Counted from the stretch's first letter, positions 1 through 9,711 are shown. The stretch: 64,000 bases of DNA from an uncultured Sutterella sp. (GCA_900545335.1 UQYP01000001.1:124001-188000), one strand, 5' to 3'. Translations and numbers: made by a program. The notes: generated by a model from the letters alone, not told the origin.

Positions 1-837
1 AATTGGCAAAGCATATTGCGCGTTCAAAACAGCCGTCCCCCTTTGACATTACGAATCAACGTCTCGAAGATTTCCGTCAAAGAGTTTCTTGAAAATTTGA
101 CCCGTGCCGGTTTGCATGGTCAATCAGTGGGTCCCTTAGCCGTTATCATTGATCCACCCTGTTCTGTAGAAAAGATTCCGGGATTTTTGTCGGGTCACTG
201 TTCGGTTCAAGATGCCGGCAGTCAATTGGTCAGTCAATTTCTCACCCTAAAAGACAATGACAGGGTGTTGGATGCCTGTGCAGCACCGGGAGGAAAAACA
301 GCGCTGCTGTTGGAAAGTCAAACGCTCAACGTTACAGCGATGGAACTAGACCCTGCCCGAGCCTCTAAAATTCACGAAACGCTTTCTCGCCTTGGACTAG
401 AGGCTAAAATAGTTGTTGGGGATGCTGGTGATAGAAATTTACTGAATGGGCTGGGGACGTTTGACGCTATTTTACTTGATGCTCCGTGCACGGCATCCGG
501 TATCGTTCGGCGCCATCCGGATATTGTTTGGAGCAGAAGACCGGAGGATGTGAAAGTCTTAGCTTCAAGGCAGGCGAGACTGCTCGAAGCACTTTGGGAA
601 AAATTACCTGACGGCAAAGACTTGCTCTATATTGTTTGTTCTATTTTCCCTGAGGAAGGTCCGGAACAAATAAAAAGTTTTTTAAAAAAACACCCCGAAG
701 CTCATCTGAAGGGTACACCTTTAGCCCCGGACGGCATGCTTCGTCTTTTACCGACGGAAAACGAAAGCAATAGTGCTTTGCCACTTAACCACGACGGATT
801 TTTTTATGCTCTTTTGAATAAGAGGAGCAAAGGCTGA
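1..837 (+). CDS. rsmB: 16S rRNA (cytosine-C5-967) methyltransferase RsmB, 5'-truncated by window
   Basis: C-terminal part of the SAM-dependent enzyme that makes m5C967 in 16S rRNA. The frame is open from base 1, ahead of the first possible TTG start at 16, so the N-terminal NusB-like RNA-binding domain lies outside the window. Visible are the SAM loop DACAAPGGKT (about bases 270-300), the motif IV cysteine in DAPCTASG and the motif VI cysteine in YIVCS; RsmB/NOL1-type enzymes use both cysteines in catalysis and release. The stop shares one base with the next start (TGATG), so translation of the DUF4390 gene is probably coupled. This order (rsmB, DUF4390, histidine kinase, regulator, trkA, trkH) is typical of Burkholderiales. 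Confidence 0.93.
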   Translation, partial: NWQSILRVQNSRPPLTLRINVSKISVKEFLENLTRAGLHGQSVGPLAVIIDPPCSVEKIPGFLSGHCSVQDAGSQLVSQFLTLKDNDRVLDACAAPGGKTALLLESQTLNVTAMELDPARASKIHETLSRLGLEAKIVVGDAGDRNLLNGLGTFDAILLDAPCTASGIVRRHPDIVWSRRPEDVKVLASRQARLLEALWEKLPDGKDLLYIVCSIFPEEGPEQIKSFLKKHPEAHLKGTPLAPDGMLRLLPTENESNSALPLNHDGFFYALLNKRSKG

Positions 838-1436
838 TGCAAATTAGACAACACTCTGTCACGCTGATATTTAGCCTTTTACTGGGGCTGGGGAGTGTTG
901 TGCCCGCTTGGGCAAATGATATTACTGTTATGTTTTCAACACTTTCCTCGCGCCAAAGCACTCCTCAGGGGCTCTATCTCGATGTCAGTGTTGAATTTGA
1001 TCTTCCGAGAAGTGTTCAGGACGCCCTCAATCGGGGTATTCCTCTTTACTTTGTAACGGAATTTTCGATTGAACGGCAACGTTGGTACTGGGTTAACAAG
1101 CCGATTGTTGAAGCATCTCTTATCACCAGACTATCGTATAGCCCTCTTACTCGTCAGTACAGACTTTCCAGAGGAGGCCTATCTCAGTCCTTCGATTCGC
1201 TTTCAGAGACTTTGGCCATTCTTAAATCACTGCATGGCTGGCGTGTTTCTGAAGACCCGGTTATAGAGAATCCTGAAGACTGTGTGGCTGAGGTGATGGT
1301 TCGACTGGATACAGAACAGTTGCCTTTGCCGATGCAGGTCACAATTGGTGAAAACGACTGGGACCTGACTTCTGACTGGCACTCTGTGGACTTTGACCGC
1401 AGCGTCACTGATCCGGAAAAGGAACATAAGCAATGA
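837..1436 (+). CDS. DUF4390 family secreted protein
   Basis: A 199-residue protein of unknown function with an N-terminal signal peptide (hydrophobic stretch about residues 9-24, probable cleavage after AWA), so it is exported to the periplasm. The body matches my recollection of DUF4390, a family found almost only between rsmB and an NtrY-like kinase in betaproteobacteria. It starts inside the rsmB stop codon, and its own stop overlaps the kinase ATG (ATGA at 1433-1436), so the three are translationally linked. The conserved position suggests a link to the sensor kinase's periplasmic side, but nothing in the sequence shows a mechanism. Confidence 0.8.
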   Translation: MQIRQHSVTLIFSLLLGLGSVVPAWANDITVMFSTLSSRQSTPQGLYLDVSVEFDLPRSVQDALNRGIPLYFVTEFSIERQRWYWVNKPIVEASLITRLSYSPLTRQYRLSRGGLSQSFDSLSETLAILKSLHGWRVSEDPVIENPEDCVAEVMVRLDTEQLPLPMQVTIGENDWDLTSDWHSVDFDRSVTDPEKEHKQ

Positions 1437-3583
1437 GATACCGGCTGAGATACGGCGCAAGTATCGGTCTGGCTATTATTGTCGTACTTCTTTTTTTGCT
1501 GACCTCCGCCGGAACGACATCACAAAAACTGGAGCCCTACTTTCCTCTGCTGCTGATCATCAACGCTTTGGTCGTCTTGGGGCTCTTAATTGCAGTTATT
1601 TCTCTGATTTCAAGACTTATTAAAAGATACCGACAAAAGCAGTTCGGTTCACGCATGTTGGCAACATTAGTCTGCACGATTTCTTTTGTAGCCCTATTGC
1701 CTTCTTTGCTGATTTACACCATTTCCACTCATTTGATATCCCAGGCCTTTGACTCAGGCGTTGACTCAAGAGTGGAAAAAGCCCTGGATTCAGGGGTCGC
1801 CTTAGCTCAAAACTCCTTATTGAGAATACAAAACGATCAATTGGTCACTACGCGAACCATTGCAGATAGACTCAGCACCATTTCATTTACGGAAATGAGT
1901 GATGAGCTGATGCGCATGAGTGATCTAACCAATTCAGCCGTTCTTTTCCTCATTGACGGCAACGGTCAGATTATTACCCAAACCTCTGCATTGTCTACTG
2001 TGGATTTGGTTATCTCTACCCGTGAACTTCAAACAGTAAAACAACAAGGTTATTTTTCAGATCTGGAGGAAGAGGCTGTATCAGGCCAAAGTCAACCTAA
2101 TTTAAGAATTCGGACAATTGTTCCGATCAATAACCATTCATCTTCAGACGAACTGTTTTTGCAGGTCAGTTTGGAAATCCCGCAATCCGTTGCACAAAAC
2201 ATCAACGCCGTCACCAGCGGCTTATTGGACTATCAGCAAATTATCTTTACCCGCAGCGGTCTGCAAACCATCTATCACTGGTCACTTGTTTTAAGCCTGT
2301 TATTAGCGGTGTTATGTGCTGTATTGGCCGCATTTTCTTTTGCAAGCAGAACAACAGCGCCTATCAGACAATTGGCAGAAGGTACGCGCCGGGTAACAGG
2401 GGGGCATTTTCAACCGATTAAAGAATTCACCGGCGCCGATGAAATTAATGAGCTCACCCGTGCGTTCAACGTTATGGTTCGCCGAGTCAACGATGCTATG
2501 GATACATTGGAGAGCAGAAGAGAAAAGCTTGAACAATCCAATATCTTTCGTGAACGCATTCTGGAAAACCTTTCCACCGGCATTATCGTTTTAGACCAAA
2601 TGAAACGTCTGCGCTCAGCCAACATGGGAGCGGTCAAAATTCTGGGTAACAGCGTATTGCAAATCGGTGTGTTATTAAAAGAAGCCAATCCCGCTTTAGC
2701 AGACTTGGTTCTGCCCATGCTGACTGAGAACTCGCGATCAGTAAAGCAAGAAAATGCTACTTTGTCTGTGGACGAAATGAAAGAGCCGCTGACACTAATG
2801 CTGAGAACTTCCTCTGTTCCTCTCAATGACGGTCCGGGTTATCTTGTTGTCATTGATGATATGACGCAGGCCGTCGCAGCTCAACGGGTCATTGCCTGGG
2901 GGGAAGTGGCCAGAAGAATGGCTCATGAAATTAAAAACCCCCTGACTCCCATTCAGCTGGCAGCCGAGCGGATGCAAATCAAACTCTCCAAACACCTTCC
3001 GGATGAGGATGTTTTGCTGCTCAATCGCTATACCAATACAATCGTTGAACAGGTCTCTGCCATCAAGCAGATGGTTAATGACTTCAGAGATTACGCTAAA
3101 TTACCCAAACCGACACTGCGTCCGCTTGACTTAAACTCATTACTCGATGATGTAGCGCTGCTCTACAAACAGGCCGGAGGATCCGTTTCGCTGTCCCTGG
3201 AAAAGAATTTACCCATGATCTCGGCTGACAGGCGACAATTGCTTCAAATCTTGCACAATCTGCTCTCCAATGCCAAAGAAGCCAACAAAGGAGACCGAGA
3301 ATGCAAAATTAAACTGTCAACTCATCTCGAGCGCAGCGGAAAAGATAAAAACGTGATATTAACGGTTGAAGACAATGGTCCCGGATTTGAAGATCAGATA
3401 CTGAATCACGCCTTCGAACCGTATATAACCACCAAGGAAACCGGAACCGGGTTAGGTTTACCCATGGTGAAAAAAATTGTAGAGGAGCACGGAGGATGGA
3501 TAACATTAGCCAACCGTAATTCTGAAAATGACCCTAAATCAAATGGTGCTATAGTTACGATTGGTTTTGTCAATCTGGCCTGA
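1433..3583 (+). CDS. NtrY-like membrane sensor histidine kinase
   Basis: A 716-residue membrane histidine kinase. Hydrophobic helices lie near residues 10-27, 36-62 and 76-100; a periplasmic region follows, then another helix near 280-303. Then come a HAMP linker (about 303-365), a PAS-like segment (about 375-470), the dimerisation/phosphoacceptor helix with HEIKNPLTP (His near residue 498) and an ATPase domain with the N-box (LHNLLSNAKEA), DNGPGF and GTGLGLPM. This architecture is that of NtrY, which in other proteobacteria responds to nitrogen or redox state; the signal here is unknown. It overlaps the DUF4390 gene by 4 bases, and the regulator follows 27 bases downstream. Confidence 0.88.
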   Translation: MRYRLRYGASIGLAIIVVLLFLLTSAGTTSQKLEPYFPLLLIINALVVLGLLIAVISLISRLIKRYRQKQFGSRMLATLVCTISFVALLPSLLIYTISTHLISQAFDSGVDSRVEKALDSGVALAQNSLLRIQNDQLVTTRTIADRLSTISFTEMSDELMRMSDLTNSAVLFLIDGNGQIITQTSALSTVDLVISTRELQTVKQQGYFSDLEEEAVSGQSQPNLRIRTIVPINNHSSSDELFLQVSLEIPQSVAQNINAVTSGLLDYQQIIFTRSGLQTIYHWSLVLSLLLAVLCAVLAAFSFASRTTAPIRQLAEGTRRVTGGHFQPIKEFTGADEINELTRAFNVMVRRVNDAMDTLESRREKLEQSNIFRERILENLSTGIIVLDQMKRLRSANMGAVKILGNSVLQIGVLLKEANPALADLVLPMLTENSRSVKQENATLSVDEMKEPLTLMLRTSSVPLNDGPGYLVVIDDMTQAVAAQRVIAWGEVARRMAHEIKNPLTPIQLAAERMQIKLSKHLPDEDVLLLNRYTNTIVEQVSAIKQMVNDFRDYAKLPKPTLRPLDLNSLLDDVALLYKQAGGSVSLSLEKNLPMISADRRQLLQILHNLLSNAKEANKGDRECKIKLSTHLERSGKDKNVILTVEDNGPGFEDQILNHAFEPYITTKETGTGLGLPMVKKIVEEHGGWITLANRNSENDPKSNGAIVTIGFVNLA

Positions 3584-3610
3584 CCATTTTATCTCAGACT
3601 TGTTTTATAA

Positions 3611-4255
3611 ATGGCAAACGTTCTTGTTGTAGATGATGAAGTCGGAATCCGAGAGCTCTTCAGTGAGATTCTCTCCGACGAAGGTTATACCGTTACCGTG
3701 GCAGCCAATAGTGCGGAAGCCCGCCGTGCTTTGCGCTCTTGCTCTCCCGATGTGATCCTGCTTGATATTTGGATGCCGGATACAGACGGGATGTCACTGT
3801 TGAAGGAGTGGGCCTCTCAGGGACCGCTTCCCTGCCCGGTTATCATGATGTCGGGTCATGCAAATATTGACATGGCGGTAGAGGCTACCAAGTTTGGAGC
3901 ATACTCTTTTTTGGAAAAGCCGACCTCAATTAAAACGCTGACAGAAGCATTAAGAGCTGCACTGGCAGCCAAACAGACAATGGAACGTACTGCTGCAGCC
4001 GCACAAAAAAGCTCAGGCTCGCAGGCAGAGAAAAACAAAAAAGAGGACTCCTCTCACCGTCTGAGTGAAAAAATTGACTTTTCTTTACCTTTGCGGGAAG
4101 CGAGAGATCAATTTGAGCGTGCTTATTTTTCACATCTGCTTGAACAGGAAAATTACAGCATGACACGCGTGGCTGCCAAAGCCCAGCTCGAGAGAACGCA
4201 CTTATATAGAAAATTGCGTCAATTGGGCATAGAGTGGTCCAAAGAAGAGTCTTGA
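3611..4255 (+). CDS. Response regulator with receiver and Fis-type HTH, no AAA+ domain
   Basis: Cognate partner of the upstream kinase. Residues 1-120 form a receiver domain: acidic pair D8-D9, phosphoacceptor D52 in LLDIWMPD, switch serine S81 in MMSGH, and K103 in LEKP. A charged Gln/Lys-rich linker (about 125-160) leads to a Fis-type helix-turn-helix (about 165-210; SMTRVAAKAQLERTHLYRKL). At 214 residues it is half the length of NtrX/NtrC, because the central sigma54-activating AAA+ ATPase is absent. It therefore cannot remodel sigma54 holoenzyme and more likely acts like short RegA/PrrA- or ActR-type regulators. The trkA start lies 24 bases downstream. Confidence 0.87.
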   Translation: MANVLVVDDEVGIRELFSEILSDEGYTVTVAANSAEARRALRSCSPDVILLDIWMPDTDGMSLLKEWASQGPLPCPVIMMSGHANIDMAVEATKFGAYSFLEKPTSIKTLTEALRAALAAKQTMERTAAAAQKSSGSQAEKNKKEDSSHRLSEKIDFSLPLREARDQFERAYFSHLLEQENYSMTRVAAKAQLERTHLYRKLRQLGIEWSKEES

Positions 4256-4279
4256 ACTCGTTTTCCTACGAGCTAGTTT

Positions 4280-5677
4280 ATGAAGATTTTAATTTTGGGA
4301 GCCGGTAGGGTCGGTCGATCCGTAGCTGAAAGTTTGGTAAGTGATGCCAACGATATTACTATCGTTGATGAATCGGCTGACCGAATCGGACAGATGCAAG
4401 AACGCTTTGACCTAAGAGGTCTGGTCGGTGACGCCAGCTCTCCCTCGGTTCTGAGCAGCGCCGGTGCCATGGACACTGACTTGCTGATTGCCGTTACGGC
4501 CAATGACGAAACAAACCTTGTCGCCTGCACGCTGGCAGCTCAAATCTTCAATATTCCAATGCGCATTGCACGCGTCCGAGACAGTGAACTCAGACATTAC
4601 CCCCGAATTCTGGGTGAGGAGGGCTTTCGGGCAACCAGCGTTATTTGGCCGGAACAGGCTCTGGCTACCCAAATTTCCAAACTGATCACATTCCCCGCCG
4701 CTCAGCAGGTTTTAAATTTCGCTGATGATAAGCTGACGTTATTTACGGTGAACCCTACCGAAGAAGCTCCCCTAACCGGCAAAACTTTGGAGGAAGCTTT
4801 CAGGCTGATGCCGGACGTCAAAATGCGTTTCATTTCCATTTACAGACGAAACCGACGTTTGGAATGCAGAAATGACACAGTAATCGCAGCCGATGATGAA
4901 ATCACTGTCTTAGTATCGAGTGATTGCGCTGAAAAAGTCATCGAAGCTCTGCACCCCTTTGAGAAAGCCGAAACTATTGTTTTAATTAACGGCGGAAACC
5001 TGTCCAGACTCTTAACCGACAATCTGGAGCCGGCTCGTTCAAAACGGCGAATTAAGATTTTTGAAGGTAAAGAGGAAGTCGCTGTTGCGTTATCCAAGCA
5101 CCTCAGCAGCAATAAAGTTTCTGTGTCTTTAGTCAAGCACGATGACACCCATGCTCTTATGCAAGAAGGCATTGATCAGGCTGACGTAGTGGTTGCTCTG
5201 TCAAACAATGACGAAATGAACATTATGACTGCTCTTTTGGCTAAAAAGCTTGGAGCCAAACGAAGTATTGTTCTATTGGAAAATCAGGTTTATTCAGATC
5301 TTGTTCGCGGTACTGAAGTTGACGTAACTGTTTCCCCTACTCAAGCTTCGCTCGGTGAATTGCTCAGGCATATTCGTTACGGTGACGTTGTCAATGCGCA
5401 GGAACTTTACCAGGATAAGGCCGAGGCATTGGAGATCATTGCTCACGGAACAAAGAAAAGTTCAAAAGTCGTCGGTAAAACTCTGCGGGAGATTGCATTC
5501 CCCAGGGGTGTTTCTGTCGGAGCCATCGTTAGAGGCGAGGCAGAAGAGGCCACTGTACTCATGGCAGAACCTGATTTAACCGTTATGGATGACGATCATT
5601 TAATATTGTTCGTACCGAACAAAAAGGTCATCCAGCGAATTGAACGTTTGTTTGAAGTGGATGTCGGTTTCTTTTAA
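4280..5677 (+). CDS. trkA: Trk potassium uptake system regulatory NAD-binding subunit TrkA
   Basis: Cytoplasmic gating subunit of the Trk K+ importer; TrkA rings bind NAD(H) or nucleotides and control the TrkH channel. It has 465 residues, the family's normal length. Two RCK_N-RCK_C repeats are visible: the first Rossmann loop is GAGRVGRSVAE at residues 7-17 with the acidic residue of IVDE at the end of strand 2; the second begins near residue 233 (ETIVLINGG) and has a less canonical glycine loop. It is followed by trkH after 11 bases, so channel and regulator are co-transcribed, probably with the two-component genes upstream. Confidence 0.94.
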   Translation: MKILILGAGRVGRSVAESLVSDANDITIVDESADRIGQMQERFDLRGLVGDASSPSVLSSAGAMDTDLLIAVTANDETNLVACTLAAQIFNIPMRIARVRDSELRHYPRILGEEGFRATSVIWPEQALATQISKLITFPAAQQVLNFADDKLTLFTVNPTEEAPLTGKTLEEAFRLMPDVKMRFISIYRRNRRLECRNDTVIAADDEITVLVSSDCAEKVIEALHPFEKAETIVLINGGNLSRLLTDNLEPARSKRRIKIFEGKEEVAVALSKHLSSNKVSVSLVKHDDTHALMQEGIDQADVVVALSNNDEMNIMTALLAKKLGAKRSIVLLENQVYSDLVRGTEVDVTVSPTQASLGELLRHIRYGDVVNAQELYQDKAEALEIIAHGTKKSSKVVGKTLREIAFPRGVSVGAIVRGEAEEATVLMAEPDLTVMDDDHLILFVPNKKVIQRIERLFEVDVGFF

Positions 5678-5688
5678 GAGAAAGTATC

Positions 5689-7161
5689 ATGCTTCGGACA
5701 CTCCAACGATTACTATTTCCGGTGCTCAACGCACTTGGGCCATTGCTGATGATTTTGGCGATAGCCCAATTGCTTCCGCTCGGAATTGCTTATCGCGATG
5801 GAGAGAATGTACTGCAGGAGTTTTGCACTTCTGCTCTGATCAGTTTTGCAATCGGACTGTTTTTCTTTTTCGCAACGAAACGCTTCAAAAGAGAACTTGA
5901 ACCGAGAGACGGCTTTTTGTTAGTCACCCTTTCCTGGTTATCGGCCGCATTGGTAGGCTCTATTCCGCTCTATCTATTATTGCCCTCGGTCTCCTACGAA
6001 CGGATCTTTTTTGAAACCGTTTCGTGTCTGACGACGACCGGAGCAACAGCGCTTACCAACATATCAGATCTGCCGCTGTCTCTTAATTATTGGCGCTGTC
6101 TTTTATCCTGGTTGGGCGGTATGGGGATCATCGTTTTAGCAGTTGCCATCCTGCCTTTGTTGGGAGTCGGCGGAGCTCAATTATTTAAAGCCGAAAATTC
6201 TAATCTTTTTAAAGATGACCGTTTAACACCCCGCATTGCCGATACGGCTAAGGCGCTGTACGTCATCTACATTCTTGCCTCCATCGCCTGCGTAGCTGCC
6301 TATCACTGGGCCGGCATGAATTGGGATGATGCCATTTTGTTCATGTTTACGACAATGAGTCTGAGCGGCATCACCCCATACGACCAAAGTATCGGCTATT
6401 TCAATTCTCCTGCTATCGAAATGGTGGCCGTTGTTTTTATTATTTTTTCGGGCTTTAACTTTTCACTGCACTTTACCGCCTGGAGACAACGATCCATATC
6501 TGCTTATTTCACAGATGTTGAAGCCAGATCTTGGCTTTTGGTTTTGTTAATCGGTGTATCCATCGTTTTTTCAATTCTGACGGTCAACCATGTCTACCCC
6601 ACTTGGGATATTACGCTCAGACATGCACTCTTTAATGTGGCATCTTTGTTTTCTACAACAGGCTACACAACTGTCAATTATGAATTGTGGCCAAGTTCTC
6701 TGGGATTCCTGCTTTTAATGGGCAGTGTATTTGCCTCCTGTTCCGGTTCTACCGGAGGCGGGGTCAAAATGCTCCGATTGCTTATTTTTATTAAACAGGC
6801 TCTGATGTGCCTGCATACACTGCTCAGACCCAGAGACTACCTGCCCTTAAGACTCGGTAAACATACCATTTCCGAAAGTTTAGCTGCTAATGTATCTGCA
6901 TTTTTTGCGCTTCACATTTCCGTTGTGATTATTTGCACAATGCTCATTATGTTTTCGGGAGTCGGCCTCACCGAATCACTTTCTACCGCTATTGCCTGTA
7001 TTGCCAACACAGGCCCAGGCTTAGGCAGCGTCGGACCTGCCGGAAATTACGCCGCCTGTAATCCTATTCATCTATGGGTCGGCTCTTTTTGCATGTTTGT
7101 CGGCCGTCTTGAATTATTTACCGTTTTCGTAATATTCACGCGCTCTTTCTGGAGAAGCTAG
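5689..7161 (+). CDS. trkH: Trk potassium transporter membrane subunit TrkH
   Basis: Inner-membrane K+-conducting subunit, 490 residues, about ten to twelve hydrophobic helices arranged as four pore repeats. Selectivity-filter-like segments with conserved glycines are visible: TTTGATALT (about residues 118-126), TTMSLSGIT (about 223), TTGYTTVNY (about 325) and NTGPGLGSVGP (about 443). It lies 11 bases after trkA. The stop codon shares the palindrome CTAG (7158-7161) with the stop of the convergent DUF1840 gene, leaving no intergenic room for a terminator. Confidence 0.94.
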   Translation: MLRTLQRLLFPVLNALGPLLMILAIAQLLPLGIAYRDGENVLQEFCTSALISFAIGLFFFFATKRFKRELEPRDGFLLVTLSWLSAALVGSIPLYLLLPSVSYERIFFETVSCLTTTGATALTNISDLPLSLNYWRCLLSWLGGMGIIVLAVAILPLLGVGGAQLFKAENSNLFKDDRLTPRIADTAKALYVIYILASIACVAAYHWAGMNWDDAILFMFTTMSLSGITPYDQSIGYFNSPAIEMVAVVFIIFSGFNFSLHFTAWRQRSISAYFTDVEARSWLLVLLIGVSIVFSILTVNHVYPTWDITLRHALFNVASLFSTTGYTTVNYELWPSSLGFLLLMGSVFASCSGSTGGGVKMLRLLIFIKQALMCLHTLLRPRDYLPLRLGKHTISESLAANVSAFFALHISVVIICTMLIMFSGVGLTESLSTAIACIANTGPGLGSVGPAGNYAACNPIHLWVGSFCMFVGRLELFTVFVIFTRSFWRS

Positions 7162-7484
7162 CTCAATGGCTCCCAGCGGACATTGACTTTCTTATCCGCA
7201 GCCTTTCGCAAAAGTTTCAAGAGGGAATAAAAGCGAGTTTTCACTGAGACGCTGGCAAGCATTGCGGGCTTTTCTTTTGCCTCATCTTCGTCTTCCGGGA
7301 CTTCCTTTGCCGCTTCCTGATCAATGGCTTTTTCTAACGCAGAAATTGCAGCCGGAATATCTTCAGCCAAAATAGCCCCTTTATCGTGAAATGGAATACC
7401 TGCGAGCTCAAATATCGGCTCAACATGCCGACGCATCATAATAATCTCACCACCGGCCTTAGAACGAAAAACGACAACTGACAA
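7158..7484 (-). CDS. DUF1840 domain-containing protein
   Basis: A 108-residue cytoplasmic protein of unknown function matching the DUF1840 pattern: an FRSKAGGEIIMM-like beginning, a short linker, then AILAEDIPAAISALEKAI, an acidic patch (about residues 65-75) and a basic C-terminal helix. DUF1840 is a small family typical of betaproteobacteria. The start is a TTG at 7484: it has a strong AAGGAG ribosome-binding site nine bases upstream (7493-7498 on the complementary strand) and gives the expected FRSKA opening. The gene is convergent with trkH and shares a four-base stop overlap with it. Confidence 0.78.
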   Translation of the reverse strand: MSVVVFRSKAGGEIIMMRRHVEPIFELAGIPFHDKGAILAEDIPAAISALEKAIDQEAAKEVPEDEDEAKEKPAMLASVSVKTRFYSLLKLLRKAADKKVNVRWEPLS

Positions 7485-7655
7485 TTGAAACTTCTCCTTA
7501 TTTTGTTTGAACGATTAAACACTTTCTTTTTAAATTAATGACGCTTTTCAAAAGATTACCATAACGCTTAGAATACGGAGGGATTAACCCTCAACCTTTG
7601 AGACTCAAAAAGTTTCTGAATCTTTGACTCAAACTTACAACCGGACTCAACTGCC

Positions 7656-8321
7656 ATGACTCAATCCTTTTCCGCTCCGTTAAAAGATGATGAATTCATT
7701 GAATTAGATGAGTTATTGGCTCAGTTTGACGAGGACAGCATGGCAATGGATGCTTCCCAAGCGGACGGATTCCTGACAGCTTTGTGTTTACTGCCCAAGG
7801 AGGTATCTCCAAAGGATTGGATGCCTATTGTCTTTAGTGCGCCGCAAGCCAAACCCTCCAAGCTACCTGAAACTCAGCAAACGAGACTTGAAGAGCTCTT
7901 GTATCGACGCTATCGGGAAATTAACCGTCGCTTATCTCAGCTGAAACCTTTAGATCCCATTGTTTTTGAACCGGAGGACGAACAGGGAAAGCCTCTGGAG
8001 GGTGAGGCAGAAATTGTCGCTCTTCAGCCTTTTGCCTCGGGTTTTTTAACGGCTGCTCAATGCTGGTCCGGTCTTTTAGATTCTGAGGATCCGACCGTGA
8101 CTTCCGCTTTAGTCGGAATATGGCGACATCTGCCTGACGGTGAAATCGGTGACTTTGAGCAAATGCGCGATGAGCTTTTATCGGACTCGCCTCTCGAAAA
8201 TCTGGACGATGCAATCGAAGATATTGCTTTATGTGTTAAGCAAATTGCTTCGGTGACACGTGGCTTTAAAGAAAAAAACAAAACTGAACCTAAATCTCGC
8301 AAACGCTATGGTAGGCGTTAA
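7656..8321 (+). CDS. UPF0149/YecA-YgfB family protein
   Basis: A 221-residue acidic cytoplasmic protein of the UPF0149 (YecA/YgfB) family; members have no settled enzymatic role. Recognisable features are DASQADGFLTALCLLP near residues 28-43, matching the family's LxGFLTALxxxP pattern, and the second conserved region AEIVALQPFASGFLTAAQCW near 116-135. The C-terminus is short and basic (RKRYGRR) rather than the cysteine-rich SEC-C zinc motif that many YecA proteins carry. The first 170 bases upstream hold the divergent promoters for this gene and DUF1840. Its TAA overlaps the convergent AmpG-like stop by four bases (TTAA, 8318-8321). Confidence 0.8.
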   Translation: MTQSFSAPLKDDEFIELDELLAQFDEDSMAMDASQADGFLTALCLLPKEVSPKDWMPIVFSAPQAKPSKLPETQQTRLEELLYRRYREINRRLSQLKPLDPIVFEPEDEQGKPLEGEAEIVALQPFASGFLTAAQCWSGLLDSEDPTVTSALVGIWRHLPDGEIGDFEQMRDELLSDSPLENLDDAIEDIALCVKQIASVTRGFKEKNKTEPKSRKRYGRR

Positions 8322-9709
8322 TGCTCAATGGCTGAGTGACTTAAAAAAGACGCCCACACCACAAGAATTAAAACAGGAATACCGATTAAAGCTGTCCCTA
8401 TGAAAAAGGCGCTGTATCCGACACTTTCTACAACAAAACCAGAAAAGCCTGCCAAAAATTTCGGCAATAAAAGCATTATTGAGCTAAACAGTGCGTATTG
8501 CGTAGCGGTGTAAGCTGTGTTCGTCAACCCCGACAGATATGCCAGGAAAGCAACTGAGGCAATACCGGCTGCCAAATTATCGGCACTGACAGTAAGAACT
8601 AAATAAGGAACATGGTGGCCTTGCAGAGCCAACCAAGAAAAAAGCAGATTCGTCAGTGCAGAAAGCAAACCGCCTAAAAAAAGCGTTTTCATGACACCGA
8701 TGCGAGTACTGACGACACCCCCTATAAACGCCCCCATCAAGGTCATAACCACACCGAATACTTTTGATACAGCTGCGACTTCCTCTTTTGTAAAACCTAA
8801 ATCTTGATAGAAAGGATTAGCCATTACACCCATGACCACATCTGAAATGCGATAGGTGGCGATCAATAACAAAATAACCGCTGCCTGCCAGCGATAGCGG
8901 GTAAAAAAGTCAAGAAACGGCAAACAGGCAGCCTCATAAAACCAAACGCTTAAGCGAACACGGCGCTCGCTCCAAAATGGATGCTTTTGCTGACAGCTCT
9001 GCAGTCGTTGTTGAGTTAAATCCGATATTTTCCGTTCTATCTGTCGCTGAGGCTCAGGAGAAACCATAACGGCTATGATGCCGATTAACATACTGAAAGC
9101 CATGACACTGTAAGCCGCCTGCCAAGCAAAATGATCGTAAAGAAGTTCAGCATCGGAAAAATACGCCGCCAAGGCTAAAGCACCCGCCCCAGCCCAAATC
9201 ATTGCCAAGCGGTAGCCGGTTTGGTACGTTGCAGCCAGAGCTGCCTGCTCAGAGGGTTCTGCACTTTCAATTCGATAAGCATCCAATGCAATATCCTGAG
9301 TTGCCGAAGCAAAAGCCGTCAACGTTGTTAGGGCTATCATGGTCGACAGATGATCTTTCGGATCTGTAAATCCCATCAACAGAAGGCTGCAGGCAATGAC
9401 ACATTGGGAAAACAAAAGCCAGGAACGTCTCCTACCCAATTTGGCCGTTAAAAGAGGTAACTGAAGACGATCAACTAATGGTGCCCAGGCCCACTTAAAT
9501 CCGTAAGCCAAACCAACCCAAGTCACCATTCCGATAGTGCTTAACTCAACGCCGGCCTCACGAAGCCAAAATGATAAAGTCCCCAACACCAATAAAAGAG
9601 GCAGCCCCGAAGAAAAACCGAGAAAAAACATCCTCACTGCTTCCGGCTTGGTGTAAATCCTCCAAGCAGAAAGCCAGGATTGTTTATAGCGCGCAGATTT
9701 CTCGGGCAT
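8318..9709 (-). CDS. ampG: AmpG-like muropeptide MFS permease
   Basis: A 463-residue inner-membrane transporter of the major facilitator superfamily with about twelve to fourteen hydrophobic helices. The opening LGFSSGLPLLLVLGTLSFWL matches AmpG, which imports anhydro-muropeptides for cell-wall recycling; WAPLVDRLQLPLL and LGRRRSWLLFSQ fit the family's cytoplasmic loop between helices 2 and 3. I place the start at the ATG at 9709, two bases after the stop of the upstream pseudouridine synthase. An in-frame ATG at 9745 would add 12 residues (475 in all) and overlap that gene by 34 bases. Substrate identity is inferred from family resemblance only. Confidence 0.82.
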   Translation of the reverse strand: MPEKSARYKQSWLSAWRIYTKPEAVRMFFLGFSSGLPLLLVLGTLSFWLREAGVELSTIGMVTWVGLAYGFKWAWAPLVDRLQLPLLTAKLGRRRSWLLFSQCVIACSLLLMGFTDPKDHLSTMIALTTLTAFASATQDIALDAYRIESAEPSEQAALAATYQTGYRLAMIWAGAGALALAAYFSDAELLYDHFAWQAAYSVMAFSMLIGIIAVMVSPEPQRQIERKISDLTQQRLQSCQQKHPFWSERRVRLSVWFYEAACLPFLDFFTRYRWQAAVILLLIATYRISDVVMGVMANPFYQDLGFTKEEVAAVSKVFGVVMTLMGAFIGGVVSTRIGVMKTLFLGGLLSALTNLLFSWLALQGHHVPYLVLTVSADNLAAGIASVAFLAYLSGLTNTAYTATQYALFSSIMLLLPKFLAGFSGFVVESVGYSAFFIGTALIGIPVLILVVWASFLSHSAIEH

Positions 9710-9711
9710 GA

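Noticed and set aside
1069..1266. Short frames overlapping the DUF4390 gene on both strands
   Set aside because: Overlap a better supported gene that is translationally coupled on both sides; no homology.
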